Source: an uncultured Novosphingobium sp. (GTDB lineage Bacteria; Pseudomonadota; Alphaproteobacteria; Sphingomonadales; Sphingomonadaceae). From it: DNA of 64,000 nucleotides. The stretch is taken from NCBI GenBank assembly GCA_937996535.1, contig CALKVF010000110.1:4092-68091 (forward strand), read 5' to 3'. The notes beneath the pieces are model-generated. The model was not told the DNA's origin. It did not search any database and worked only from the letters and a program-made list of their open reading frames with translations. Shown piece by piece: positions 51,704 through 61,198 of the stretch. The translations under genes were made by a program, and so were the position numbers. Numbering within the stretch: the stretch's first letter is position 1; each line of letters starts with the position of its first letter.

Positions 51704-52270
51704 TCAGTCGGCCTTGCTGACGTAGGTGCGCTCGTACACGTCGACGATGATGCGGGTGCCGCTCGCGATGTGCGGCGGAACCATCACGCGCACGCCATTG
51801 TCGAGGATCGCGGGCTTGTAGCTCGACGAGGCGGTCTGCCCCTTCACCACGGCATCGGCTTCGACGATGGTGGCTTCGACCTGTTCGGGCAGCTGGACGC
51901 TGATCGGGCGCTCGTCATACATTTCGAGCAGCACGGTCATGCCATCCTGCAGGAAGGCATCGGCGCCGCCGAGCAGATCCTTGGGCAGGTTGATCTGGTC
52001 GTAGGTTTCCACGTCCATGAACACCAGGTCTTCGCCTTCGGCGTAGAGGAACTGGAAGTCCTTGGTGTCGAGGCGGACGCGTTCGACCGTGTCGGCGCTG
52101 CGGAAGCGCACGTTGGTCTTGCGGCCGTCGATGAGGTTCTTCATCTCGACCTGCATGAAGGCGCCGCCCTTGCCCGGCTGGGTGTGCTGGGTCTTGGCAA
52201 CTTTCCAGATGCCTTTTTCGTATTCGAGGATGTTGCCGGGACGAATGTCCACGCCGCTGATCTTCGCCAT
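51704..52270 (-). CDS. efp: Translation elongation factor P
   Basis: 188 residues, the full length of EF-P. The modified Lys is Lys34 in 'TQPGKGGAF'. The three OB-like domains are intact and the end has 'VMVPPHIASGTRIIVDVYE'. It relieves ribosome stalling at polyproline stretches, which are common in this proteome. suhB follows directly. No epmA/epmB-type modification genes are nearby. Confidence 0.97.
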   Translation of the reverse strand: MAKISGVDIRPGNILEYEKGIWKVAKTQHTQPGKGGAFMQVEMKNLIDGRKTNVRFRSADTVERVRLDTKDFQFLYAEGEDLVFMDVETYDQINLPKDLLGGADAFLQDGMTVLLEMYDERPISVQLPEQVEATIVEADAVVKGQTASSSYKPAILDNGVRVMVPPHIASGTRIIVDVYERTYVSKAD

Positions 52271-52455
52271 GGGGATGCCTTCAAGGTTGAGAAAGAATCC
52301 GACCGCCCGAGGAATTCGGGCAAAGCCGGGGAAGGCGCGCCCTTAGCGCGGCATTGCGCGCAGGGCAAGCATATGCGCGACGCGCGGCGGCTGATGCGCC
52401 GCGCTGGCGAGACCATTCAGTTCCTGCTAATCGCGGCTGCATCATGGAACACGCG

Positions 52456-52830
52456 ATGTCCAAAGCCCTGCGCCTTACCCTGCCGTTGCTGGCCCTTGCC
52501 GCTGGCGGCGCGGCGCTGGAAGCCGCCCCCGGCGGCCCGATCGACTACCTGCCGCTGGGCGATTACATCTGCGAACTGCCCGGCGATGCCAACGGCCCCG
52601 CGGGAATCCGCCAGCCCGATCAGGGCTTCAGCGTGATCAACGCCACCACCTATACCACCGCCACAGGCCGCGGCAGCTATCTGCTGACCGGGGACCGACT
52701 GGTGCTGACCAGCGGCCCCAAGCGCGGCCAGCGCTTTCACCGCCTGTCGCAGAACTTCCTGCGCGAAATGACCGCCGATGGCCGCGATGGTTCGCTGCGC
52801 TGTGTGCGCCAGGTCACCAACAACCGCTGA
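52456..52830 (+). CDS. Small secreted hypothetical protein downstream of the efp promoter region
   Basis: About 124 residues from the ATG at 52456; an ATG four codons earlier is also possible. Signal peptide 'LRLTLPLLALAAGGAALEAA'. The mature part has 'GDYICELPGDANGPAG' and ends in a Cys-containing 'GSLRCVRQ', so one disulphide is plausible. No family known to me. Its TGA overlaps nothing but abuts the convergent OPT stop (TGATCA). Confidence 0.65.
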   Translation: MSKALRLTLPLLALAAGGAALEAAPGGPIDYLPLGDYICELPGDANGPAGIRQPDQGFSVINATTYTTATGRGSYLLTGDRLVLTSGPKRGQRFHRLSQNFLREMTADGRDGSLRCVRQVTNNR

Positions 52831-54789
52831 TCAAGCCGGCGCCCCGCGCGCGGCGCGCACCATCCGGGCATAGGCCAGCGCCACCATCCCAGCGAACACC
52901 GCCGTGCCGAGCGGCAGTGCAAAGGCGTGATCGCCGGTTACCGCCAGCACGTCGGGATTGTCGCTCGCCGCGACGACAAAGGCATAGCCGACGTTGAACA
53001 GGCTATCGCCGACGATCAGGCCGGTCGCGGTCAGCACCCCGATCCGTTCGGCGAAGTCGGGGTTGGCCTGGCGCACCGCCCAGCGGTTGTAGAGATGGCC
53101 CAGCACCGCGCCGAGCACGACCAGTGCGGTTGAATCGGTCGGCAGATACATGCCCATGCCCACGGCCAGCGGCGGCAATGAACCGCGCCCGGTCTTGCGC
53201 AGCGCCTCGTCGATGGCGACCGCGATCACCCCGACCAGCACGCCCGCGCGCACCAGCCCCCAATCGAGATCGCCGCCCAGCACGCCCTGCGCGATGGTCG
53301 AGATCAGCGCCGCCTGCGGCGCGGCCAGCGCATGTTCACCCGCGCCCGGCGCGCCCTGGAACCCGAAGGTCGTGTTGAGCAGCCCCAGGATCGGCGGGAT
53401 CACGACGGCCCCGAACCCCACGCCAAGGATCAGCGCAACCTGCTGGCGCCAAGGGGTCGCGCCGATCTGCTGCCCGGTCTTGAGATCCTGGAGGTTGTCG
53501 TTCGAAATCGTCGCCACGCCGAACACGATCGCGGTGACAAACAGCGCGAAGGCCACCAGCGCGCGGGTTGCATCGCCTTGCAGGCCGTGCCCGAACACGG
53601 CGAGCAGCAGCAGCGAGATGCCGAGGCTGGCAAGGATCCCTACCCCCGAAATCGGGCTGTTCGATGCGCCGATCAGCCCGGCCATATAGCCGCAGACCGA
53701 AGCGATCACGATGCCCGCCACCAGCACGTAGGCCACCGCCAGCGGGATCACCACCCACGGCTGGGTGCCCACCGGGCCCAGCGCGCCGAAGGAGTATAGC
53801 AGCACCGCCACCGGCAGCATCAGGATCAGGATCGTACCGCCAACGATACCGATCGGCAGATCGCGTTCGGTGAGATCGAGCGCGGCAAACCCGCCAGCCG
53901 CCTTGCGCGCGCGGTCCGCGGCGAGCGCGCCGGCAATGCCGCGCGCGATCGGGCCGATGACCTTGAGCAGGGTCCAGATCGCCGCCACGCCAATCGCGCC
54001 GGCACCGATCAGCCGCACCTTGGCGCGGAACACCGTATGCGCCAGTTCGCCCAGATCGGCGGCCGTGGCGAGATCGGGCGCGGTCAGGTGCGGCAGGATG
54101 AAGCCATAGCTCAGCACGATCCCGACCAGCATCGCAGTGCCGACCGACAGGCCCACCAGATGCCCCACCCCCAACAGCGACATCGAGAAGGTCATCGAGA
54201 CAAAGCTCGCCCCGGCGCCGAGCCGCAGGGTCTTGTCGACCGCCTCGGCCACCAGCTTCATCTTGGCGAGCAGCGGATAGAGCGCCGAAATCACCGTGCC
54301 GAGCACGACCGCGGCAAGCCCCTTGCGGTTCTCCTCGGCCCCGCCCACGCCCGCGCCAACTTTCAGCACTTCGGCAGCGGCCACCCCTTCGGGATAGGGC
54401 AGGTCCGATCCGGTAACGAGGGCGCGGCGTAGCGGCACCGAATACATCACCCCCAGCACCCCGCCGATCGCGATCACCAGCGCCGACTGCCAATAGGGAA
54501 AGCCGCTCCACCAGCCGACCATGACCAGACCGGGCAGGACGAAGACGATCGCCGACAGGGTTCCCGCCGAACTGGCGATGGTCTGGACGATGTTGTTTTC
54601 CTGGATCGTCGCACCCGAAAAGCTGCGCAGCACGGCCATCGAGATCACCGCTGCCGGGATCGACGTGGCGAAAGTCAGCCCGACCTTGAGCCCGAGATAG
54701 ACATTGGCGGCGGTGAACACCACGGTCAGCACCGCGCCGAGCAACACGCCGCGCAGGGTCAGTTCACGAGGGGCAGCAGCATCGGGCAT
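52831..54789 (-). CDS. OPT-family oligopeptide transporter
   Basis: 652 residues and about 16 helices. The N-terminus 'ELTLRGVLLGAVLTVVFTAA' with 'NVYLGLKVGLTFATSIPAAV' next, 'QTIASSAGTLSAIVFVLPGL' and 'PYPEGVAAAEVLKVG' are standard OPT motifs. Members take up small peptides or metal-chelate complexes with protons; the real substrate is unknown. It converges exactly on the small secreted-protein gene. Confidence 0.93.
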   Translation of the reverse strand: MPDAAAPRELTLRGVLLGAVLTVVFTAANVYLGLKVGLTFATSIPAAVISMAVLRSFSGATIQENNIVQTIASSAGTLSAIVFVLPGLVMVGWWSGFPYWQSALVIAIGGVLGVMYSVPLRRALVTGSDLPYPEGVAAAEVLKVGAGVGGAEENRKGLAAVVLGTVISALYPLLAKMKLVAEAVDKTLRLGAGASFVSMTFSMSLLGVGHLVGLSVGTAMLVGIVLSYGFILPHLTAPDLATAADLGELAHTVFRAKVRLIGAGAIGVAAIWTLLKVIGPIARGIAGALAADRARKAAGGFAALDLTERDLPIGIVGGTILILMLPVAVLLYSFGALGPVGTQPWVVIPLAVAYVLVAGIVIASVCGYMAGLIGASNSPISGVGILASLGISLLLLAVFGHGLQGDATRALVAFALFVTAIVFGVATISNDNLQDLKTGQQIGATPWRQQVALILGVGFGAVVIPPILGLLNTTFGFQGAPGAGEHALAAPQAALISTIAQGVLGGDLDWGLVRAGVLVGVIAVAIDEALRKTGRGSLPPLAVGMGMYLPTDSTALVVLGAVLGHLYNRWAVRQANPDFAERIGVLTATGLIVGDSLFNVGYAFVVAASDNPDVLAVTGDHAFALPLGTAVFAGMVALAYARMVRAARGAPA

Positions 54790-54868
54790 GGGTCACCTGT
54801 CAATCGGGCCGCGCAGGGCCGGAAAGCAGGCAAGGTGCCAGATCAGAGCGCCGGTGGGAACCGGGCGT

Positions 54869-55486
54869 TCAGGCGCCGGCGATCGCCTTGTGGAAAGCCT
54901 TGATCGCGGCGGCCTCGTCCCCGCTCCACACCGCGCCCGACACCGCAAGGAAATCGGCCCCGGCAGCGACCAGCGGGCCGCAGTTTTCGGGCGTAATCCC
55001 GCCGATGGCCACGCAAGGGATTTCCATCAGGTTTTGCCACCAGGTCAGCAGCTCCGGTTCGGGGCGATGCTCGGTAACCTTGGTCGTGCTCGGGAAGAAG
55101 GCGCCGAACGCGACATAGTCGGCCCCGGCCTCGCCCGCTTCCATCGCCAGATGACGGCTATCGTGGCAGGTCACGCCGATCTGTGCATCACGGCCCAGCC
55201 GCTGGCGCGCATCCTCGACCGCGCCGTCATCCTGCCCGAGATGGACCCCATCGGCGCCGATGCGCTTGGCCAGGCTGATCGAATCGTTGACGATGAACGC
55301 CACCTCGCGCGCCGCGCAGATCGCCTGCAGCGGTTCGGCCAGCTTGGCAGCCTGGTGCTCGTCCAGATCCTTGACCCGGAACTGGAAGGCGGCCACTTCG
55401 CCCGCATCAAGCGCGCGGGCAAGCCGGTCGGGAAAGGCGCCGCCGACATCGAGCGGCGAGATCAGGTAAAGCTGGCAGTCAGACAT
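54869..55486 (-). CDS. thiE: Thiamine-phosphate synthase
   Basis: About 205 residues; the ATG at 55486 begins 'MSDCQLYLISPLDVGG'. TIM-barrel ThiE joins HMP-PP and thiazole phosphate. It has 'VAFIVNDSISLAKRIGADGV', 'HLGQDDGAVEDARQ' and 'VAIGGITPENC', the expected substrate-binding strands. It lies 115 bp downstream of the class I aldolase gene on the same strand, behind a hairpin terminator. No other thi genes are here. Confidence 0.9.
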   Translation of the reverse strand: MSDCQLYLISPLDVGGAFPDRLARALDAGEVAAFQFRVKDLDEHQAAKLAEPLQAICAAREVAFIVNDSISLAKRIGADGVHLGQDDGAVEDARQRLGRDAQIGVTCHDSRHLAMEAGEAGADYVAFGAFFPSTTKVTEHRPEPELLTWWQNLMEIPCVAIGGITPENCGPLVAAGADFLAVSGAVWSGDEAAAIKAFHKAIAGA

Positions 55487-55542
55487 GGCGCCCTCCCTAT
55501 CCGCCCGCGGCCCCCGCGCCAAGCGCCGAGGCGCATCGGCAT

Positions 55543-55583
55543 GGAAAAGGGCGGGAAAGCATCGCTGCCCCCGCCCCTTTTCC
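55543..55583 (-). terminator. Hairpin terminator after the aldolase gene
   Basis: GGAAAAGGG(G)CGGG pairs with CCCGCCCTTTTCC with one bulged base; the closing T-run is in the 3' arm. It sits 18 bases past the aldolase stop and before thiE. Confidence 0.6.
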
Positions 55584-55600
55584 TGGCCTAATCGGCAAAA

Positions 55601-56494
55601 TCAGATCTTCTGGGTCGAACCCTTGTAGATCTCGTCAATCGCCGCGCCGAGCGAGGCGTCGAATTCATCATCGCTCATCTGCGCGCGCAGGTCTTCGAGC
55701 AGCGCACGGCTGAAGCTGGCGATGATGCCCTTGTTCTTCGACAGTTCAACGCAGGCTTCGGGGCGCTTGTAGCCGCCCGACAGCGCAACAACGCGCAGCA
55801 CCTTGGGGTGGCTGGTCAGGGCATCGAACTTGCCCGGCACCACCGGGAGCGAGAGCTTGAGCATGACCTTCTGGCCATCGGGCAGCGCGGCGAGGTTCTT
55901 GAGGATCTCGTCGAGCAGGATCTCGTCGCATTCGGCGCGGGTCGCGCTCTTGATGTTCACTTCGGGCTCGATCATCGGCATCATGCCGTGGCCGAGCACC
56001 AGGGCGCCGACTTCAAACTGCTGCTTGACCACGGCGGCGATGCCTTCGCGGTTGGCCGAATTGATGACCGAGCGTTCCTTGGTGCCATAGACGCCCAGCG
56101 CCTTCGACTTGGTGAGCAGCGCATCGAGTTCGGGCATCGGCTTCATCAGCTGCACGCCGTTGACTTCGTCTTCCAGACCCTTGTCGATCTTGATGAAGGG
56201 CACCACGCCCTTGGCGATGAGCGCAGCCGGGGTCGGCTTGCCGTCAACCGTGCCGTCCATCGTGCGCTCGAACAGGATCGCGCCGATCACCTTGGAACCA
56301 TCGAACGCCTTGGAGCGGATGATCCGGCTGCGCATTTCGTGGATCAGGCCGAACATTTCCTCGTCGGTGCTCCACGCGCCTTCGGCAACGCCATAGCCGG
56401 CCAGCGCCTTGGGCGTCGAACCGCCCGACTGGTCCAGCGCAGCGATAAAACCATTACCTTCAGCCATCTTCGCAGTCATTTCAGCGGTGTTCAT
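55601..56494 (-). CDS. Class I fructose-bisphosphate aldolase
   Basis: 297 residues. It begins 'MNTAEMTAKMAEGNGFIAAL', then 'DQSGGSTPKALAGYGV', characteristic of the bacterial class I (Schiff-base) aldolase that needs no metal. Lys residues in 'FIKIDKG' and 'VMLKLSLP' are candidates for the catalytic positions. It cleaves or forms fructose-1,6-bisphosphate. It is separated from pgk by 87 bp, so it belongs to the same glycolytic/gluconeogenic group as tkt, gap and pgk but may have its own promoter. Confidence 0.9.
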   Translation of the reverse strand: MNTAEMTAKMAEGNGFIAALDQSGGSTPKALAGYGVAEGAWSTDEEMFGLIHEMRSRIIRSKAFDGSKVIGAILFERTMDGTVDGKPTPAALIAKGVVPFIKIDKGLEDEVNGVQLMKPMPELDALLTKSKALGVYGTKERSVINSANREGIAAVVKQQFEVGALVLGHGMMPMIEPEVNIKSATRAECDEILLDEILKNLAALPDGQKVMLKLSLPVVPGKFDALTSHPKVLRVVALSGGYKRPEACVELSKNKGIIASFSRALLEDLRAQMSDDEFDASLGAAIDEIYKGSTQKI

Positions 56495-56581
56495 CAGTGC
56501 ATCCCTGTCAGTTGCATACGTATGTATTCGAGGCCGATAGCGAGCGCGGCACCAAGTGGCAACCGCGCTAACTATTCAAAT

Positions 56582-57784
56582 TCAGGCTTGTTCAAGCGCC
56601 TTCACGCCCGGCAGTTCCTTGCCTTCCATCCATTCGAGGAAGGCACCGCCAGCGGTGGAGATGTAGGTAAAGTCAGCCGCAACCCCGGCGTGGTTGAGCG
56701 CGGCGACCGTATCGCCCCCGCCCGCGACCGAGATCAGCGCGCCTTCCTTGGTCAGCGCGGCGGCGCTGCGGGCAAGCGCCACGGTGGCAGCATCGAACGG
56801 CTGGGTTTCAAACGCGCCCATCGGCCCGTTCCAGACCAGCGTGCGGCAGGTCTTGAGCACGTCGGCCAGAGCTTCGACCGCCTGGGGGCCAACGTCGAGG
56901 ATCATTTCGTCGGCGGCAACCTCGTGCACGTTGCACACGCGCAGCGATGCCGGATTGGCGGCGAATTCCTTCGACACGACCACATCGTAAGGCAGGTGAA
57001 CCGTGCAGCCCGAGGCCTCAGCGGTTTCAAGAATTTTCTCAGCAGTTGCCGCCAAGTCATGCTCGCACAACGACTTTCCGACATTCACCCCGCGCGCAGC
57101 GAGGAACGTGTTGGCCATGCCGCCGCCGATGATCAGGTGATCGACCTTGGTGACAAGGTGGGTCAGCACATCGAGCTTGGACGACACCTTGGCCCCGCCA
57201 ACCACGGCGGCAACCGGCTTGACCGGCGCGTCGAGCGCCTTGCCCAGCGCTTCGAGTTCAGCCTGCATCGAGCGCCCGGCATAGGCGGGCAGCACGTGGG
57301 CCAGGCCCTCGGTCGTAGCATGGGCGCGGTGCGCGGCGGAAAAGGCATCGTTGACGTAGAAATCGGCGTTCGCGGCAATCGCCTTGGCGAGGTCCGGATC
57401 GTTTGCTTCCTCGCCCTTCCAGAAGCGGGTGTTTTCGAGGATCGCGATGTCGCCCGCGCGCAGGATGCCCACGGCCTGTTCGACCACGGGGCCAGCGACT
57501 TCAGGGACGAACATCACTTCCTTGCCCAGCACGGTCTCGACCGCACTGACCACCATCGAGAGCGACTGGGTCGAGACGCGTTCGCCCTTGGGGCGGCCGA
57601 AGTGTGCCAGCAGCAGCACCTTGGCGCCCTTTTCGGCGAGTTGCAGAATGGTGGGCGCCGAAGCCCGCACGCGCGTATCGTCGGTCACCGCCCCGTCCTG
57701 CATCGGCAGGTTGAGGTCAACGCGAACCAGCGCGACCTTGCCGGTCACATCGCCAAGGTCATCGAGCGTGCGGAACTTCGTCAT
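56582..57784 (-). CDS. pgk: Phosphoglycerate kinase
   Basis: 400 residues, full length. The N-domain has 'ALVRVDLNLPMQDGAVTDDT' and 'LLLAHFGRPKG'; the hinge region has 'VAAVVGGAKVSSKLDVL'; the C-domain has 'VWNGPMGAFE' and 'SVAGGGDTVAAL'. It interconverts 1,3-bisphosphoglycerate and 3-phosphoglycerate. It starts 12 bp after gap. Codons at about 57021-57080 ('CEHDLAATAEKILETAE') are AT-richer than the rest. Confidence 0.97.
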   Translation of the reverse strand: MTKFRTLDDLGDVTGKVALVRVDLNLPMQDGAVTDDTRVRASAPTILQLAEKGAKVLLLAHFGRPKGERVSTQSLSMVVSAVETVLGKEVMFVPEVAGPVVEQAVGILRAGDIAILENTRFWKGEEANDPDLAKAIAANADFYVNDAFSAAHRAHATTEGLAHVLPAYAGRSMQAELEALGKALDAPVKPVAAVVGGAKVSSKLDVLTHLVTKVDHLIIGGGMANTFLAARGVNVGKSLCEHDLAATAEKILETAEASGCTVHLPYDVVVSKEFAANPASLRVCNVHEVAADEMILDVGPQAVEALADVLKTCRTLVWNGPMGAFETQPFDAATVALARSAAALTKEGALISVAGGGDTVAALNHAGVAADFTYISTAGGAFLEWMEGKELPGVKALEQA

Positions 57785-57796
57785 TGTGCCCAGTCC

Positions 57797-58804
57797 TTAC
57801 AGCAGCTTGCCCATCGCGCCGGCCGTGTCGACCATGCGGTTGGAGAAGCCCCATTCGTTGTCGTACCAGCTCAGCACGCGCACCAGCTTGCCGTCGATCA
57901 CCGCGGTTTCGAGGCTGTCGATGGTCGAGCTGTTCGGGCAGTGGTTGTAGTCGATCGAGACCAGCGGCTCGTCCGAGAAGCCCAGCACGCCCTTGAGCGG
58001 GCCTTCAGCGGCCGCCTTGAGCAGCGCGTTAACTTCTTCCTTGGTGGTGTCGCGCTTGGGCGTGAAGGTCAGGTCGACGACCGAGACGTTCGGGGTCGGC
58101 ACGCGGATGGCCGAACCATCAAGCTTGCCCTTCAGTTCGGGCAGCACTTCACCCACGGCGCGGGCCGCACCGGTGGTGGTCGGGATCATCGACATGCCGG
58201 CAGCGCGGGCGCGGCGCGGATCTTCGTGGATCTGATCAAGGATCTTCTGGTCGTTGGTATAAGCGTGGATCGTGGTCATCAGGCCGCGCTCGATGCCGAT
58301 GGCATCGTTCAGCACCTTGGCGAAGGGCGCGAGGCAGTTGGTAGTGCACGATGCGTTCGAGACGACCACGTGATCAGCCGAGAGCTTGTCATGGTTGACG
58401 CCGAACACGACGGTCAGGTCGACGTTCTTGCCCGGAGCCGAGATCAGCACGCGCTTGGCGCCGGCCGCGAGGTGCTTTTCGCACGAAGCGCGGTCGGTGA
58501 AGAAGCCGGTGCATTCAAGCGCGATGTCGATGCCATACTGGGCGTGCGGCAGGTTGGCCGGATCGCGCTCGGCGGTCACGTGGATACGCTTGCCGTTGAT
58601 GATCAGATCGTTGCCATCGACTTCGACGGTGCCCGAGAACGGACCGTGGACGCTGTCACGCTGGAACAGCATGGCATTGGCCTGGGCCGAAGCCAGATCG
58701 TTGATCGAAACCAGTTCGATGTCATGATCGGTGCGTTCGAGAATAGCGCGAGCGACGTTGCGCCCGATGCGTCCGAAACCGTTGATCGCAACCTTGATCG
58801 CCAT
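57797..58804 (-). CDS. gap: Glyceraldehyde-3-phosphate dehydrogenase
   Basis: 335 residues. NAD-binding 'INGFGRIGRNVARA', catalytic Cys153 in 'SNASCTTNCLAP', and 'WYDNEWGFSNRMVDT' near the end. It converts glyceraldehyde-3-phosphate to 1,3-bisphosphoglycerate. It lies between tkt (18 bp upstream) and pgk (12 bp downstream), an obvious operon. Confidence 0.97.
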   Translation of the reverse strand: MAIKVAINGFGRIGRNVARAILERTDHDIELVSINDLASAQANAMLFQRDSVHGPFSGTVEVDGNDLIINGKRIHVTAERDPANLPHAQYGIDIALECTGFFTDRASCEKHLAAGAKRVLISAPGKNVDLTVVFGVNHDKLSADHVVVSNASCTTNCLAPFAKVLNDAIGIERGLMTTIHAYTNDQKILDQIHEDPRRARAAGMSMIPTTTGAARAVGEVLPELKGKLDGSAIRVPTPNVSVVDLTFTPKRDTTKEEVNALLKAAAEGPLKGVLGFSDEPLVSIDYNHCPNSSTIDSLETAVIDGKLVRVLSWYDNEWGFSNRMVDTAGAMGKLL

Positions 58805-58822
58805 GTCCGTATCTCCTGCTGT

Positions 58823-60820
58823 TTAGCGGCCCAGCCGGGCCGTGATCTGGGGAACAATGGCATCTGCGCTGATGCCGAAATACTTGTAGAGTTCGTCCGC
58901 CGGGGCCGAAGCGCCGAAGCGGTCGATCCCGATGTTGATGCCGTCCATGCCGGTGAAGCGTTCCCAGCCCATGGTCACCCCGGCCTCGATCGAGACCTTG
59001 AGCACATCGGCGGGCAGCACGTCGGCGCGGTAGGCGGCGTCCTGCGCCACGAACAGTTCGGCGCAGGGCATTGAGACGACATCGGCGCCGACACCCTGGG
59101 CTTCGAGCGCGGCAGCCGCGGCCATCGCGATTTCGACTTCGCTACCCGTGGCGATCAGCACGACCTGGCGCGCAGCATCCGCCGCCTTGAGGCGGTAGGC
59201 GCCCTTGGCCGAGCGGTTGGCGGCGCGGGTCCAGCCCTCTTCGCCGGCGCCGCGCAGCTGCGGCAGGTTCTGGCGCGAGAGCGCGAGCACCGAAGGAGTG
59301 CCCGTGGTTTCGAGCGCCAGCGCCCAGCATTCTGCCGTTTCGATCACGTCGGCCGGACGATAGACGTTGAGGTTCGGGATCATGCGCATCGACATGACAT
59401 GCTCGACCGGCTGGTGGGTCGGGCCGTCTTCGCCAAGGCCGATCGAATCGTGGGTCAGGACATAGACGACCTGCGCGTGCTGCAGCGCCGACATGCGGAT
59501 CGCGTTGCGGCAATAGTCCGAGAACACCAGGAAGGTGCCGCCATAGGGCACCACGCCGCCATGCAGCGCCATGCCGTTCATCGCGGCGGCCATGCCGAAT
59601 TCGCGGATCCCGTAATAGACGTGGCGGCCGGCGTAGTTATCGGCGCCGAACGGCACGGTCGACTTGGTCTTGGTGAGGTTCGAGCCGGTGAGGTCGGCGC
59701 TGCCGCCCAGCAGGTGCGGGAGCTGCTCGGTCAGCGGACCCAGCGCCATTTCCGAAGCCTTGCGGGTCGCAACCTTCTGCGGCGCGGCGACGAGGCCGGC
59801 GATGTAGCTTTCCAGCGCCGGCGAAGCGACTTCGGCGGTGCCGGCCATCCGGGCTTCGAAGTCTGCGCGGGCGGCCGAAGCGGCGAGCCGGGCATCCCAT
59901 GCACCGCGAGCCGCGGCACCCTTGGCCCCGACAGCGCGCCAATCGGCAAGGATTTCGGCCGGCACTTCGAACGGAGCGGCGCTCCAGCCCAGGTATTCGC
60001 GCGCAGCGGCGATTTCATCGGCGCCCAGCGGCGCGCCGTGGACGCTGTGGCCGCCCTGCTTGTTGGGCGCGCCCTTGCCGATCACGGTCTTGCAGGCGAC
60101 CAGCGAGGGGCGCGGATCGGCGTCGGCTTCGGCCAGCGCGCGGGCGATGTCGGCAAAGTCATGGCCATCGCAGCGCACGGTGTGCCAGCCGGTGGCGGCA
60201 TAGCGCGCGAGGATGTCTTCGCAGGTCGAGAGCGAGGTATCGCCATCGATGGTAATGTTGTTGTCATCCCACAGCACGTTGAGGCGGCCGAGCTTGTTGA
60301 CGCCAGCCAGACCAATCGCTTCGTGGTTGAGGCCTTCCATCAGGCAGCCGTCGCCCGCGATCACCCAGGTCTTGTGATCGACCAGCTCATCACCGAACAC
60401 GGCGTTGAGGTGGCGTTCGGCCATCGCCATGCCCACGGCCATCGCCAGCCCCTGCCCCAGCGGGCCGGTGGTGCATTCCACGCCCGGCAGCTCGGTGTTT
60501 TCGGGGTGCCCCGCGCAGACCGAGTGGAGCTGGCGGAAATTGCGGATGTCCGCCATGGTCGGCGCGGCATAGCCGCTGAGATGCAGCAGCGAATAGATCA
60601 GCATCGAGCCGTGGCCCGCCGACAGGACGAAGCGGTCGCGGTCGGCCCAGCGCGGCGTGGCGGGATCGAATTTCAGGAACTGCGAGAAGAGCACCGTGGC
60701 AACGTCGGCCATGCCCATCGGCATGCCGGGATGGCCGCTGTTGGCCTGCTGGACCGCGTCCATCGAAAGCGCGCGGATGGCGTTGGCCATGGGCGCGAGG
60801 CGGGACGGGTCGAGTTGCAT
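58823..60820 (-). CDS. tkt: Transketolase
   Basis: About 665 residues from the ATG at 60820, which follows a GGGGAG site. The ThDP-binding signature 'GDGCLMEGLNHEAIGLAG' is near residue 155. 'QANSGHPGMPMGMA' at the N-terminus and 'GLGEDGPTHQPVEH' in the pyrimidine domain are standard. It transfers two-carbon ketol units in the pentose-phosphate pathway. It is the first gene of tkt-gap-pgk. A longer upstream open frame is rejected because it runs across the divergent small gene. Confidence 0.96.
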   Translation of the reverse strand: MQLDPSRLAPMANAIRALSMDAVQQANSGHPGMPMGMADVATVLFSQFLKFDPATPRWADRDRFVLSAGHGSMLIYSLLHLSGYAAPTMADIRNFRQLHSVCAGHPENTELPGVECTTGPLGQGLAMAVGMAMAERHLNAVFGDELVDHKTWVIAGDGCLMEGLNHEAIGLAGVNKLGRLNVLWDDNNITIDGDTSLSTCEDILARYAATGWHTVRCDGHDFADIARALAEADADPRPSLVACKTVIGKGAPNKQGGHSVHGAPLGADEIAAAREYLGWSAAPFEVPAEILADWRAVGAKGAAARGAWDARLAASAARADFEARMAGTAEVASPALESYIAGLVAAPQKVATRKASEMALGPLTEQLPHLLGGSADLTGSNLTKTKSTVPFGADNYAGRHVYYGIREFGMAAAMNGMALHGGVVPYGGTFLVFSDYCRNAIRMSALQHAQVVYVLTHDSIGLGEDGPTHQPVEHVMSMRMIPNLNVYRPADVIETAECWALALETTGTPSVLALSRQNLPQLRGAGEEGWTRAANRSAKGAYRLKAADAARQVVLIATGSEVEIAMAAAAALEAQGVGADVVSMPCAELFVAQDAAYRADVLPADVLKVSIEAGVTMGWERFTGMDGINIGIDRFGASAPADELYKYFGISADAIVPQITARLGR

Positions 60821-60988
60821 AGGTATGTGCTCCCCAAAATCGCAGGAAACGCGCACGATTCGCGCGCCGCTTCCTTTGCGGAGGCACCGCCCCCCGTCAA
60901 GCGCGGCAGGCCCGCTGGCATGGCGAAGTTGTGGCAAATTGCCCGGGGCGGACTTTGCGGTGGCGTCAAGATGCTCTAGCCAAGCATC

Positions 60989-61198
60989 ATGACCGGGGCT
61001 CATCAGGACCGTAGCAACCGCGCGTTGGCGCGCATCGAATCCGCGCTCGCGCGCATCGAAACCGCCGCCAAGGCCGCGGCGCAGCGCCCGGCCGAGGCCG
61101 ATTTGCAGCGCCTGCAAAAGCGCCACGACACGCTGCGGGCAGCGGTGCAGGAATCGCTTGGCCAGCTCGATCTGCTGATCGACGGAGCCCAGGCATGA
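60989..61198 (+). CDS. Small coiled-coil hypothetical protein upstream of zapA
   Basis: 69 residues, almost wholly helical, with a heptad-like pattern ('RALARIESALARIETAAK' and 'LQRLQKRHDTLRAAVQES'). It overlaps zapA by 4 bp (ATGA), so the two are translated together. A role in cell division next to ZapA is a fair guess from context and coiled-coil nature; no family name is certain. Confidence 0.75.
   Translation: MTGAHQDRSNRALARIESALARIETAAKAAAQRPAEADLQRLQKRHDTLRAAVQESLGQLDLLIDGAQA

Noticed and set aside
55808..59074. 1088-codon open frame opposite fba-pgk-gap
   Set aside because: It spans three certain genes on the other strand and an intergenic region. Such long antisense frames are common at this GC content; no start signal or domain.
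60821..61126. N-terminal extension of transketolase
   Set aside because: It would run antisense through the small coiled-coil gene and adds nothing to the family alignment, while the ATG at 60820 has a GGGGAG site.
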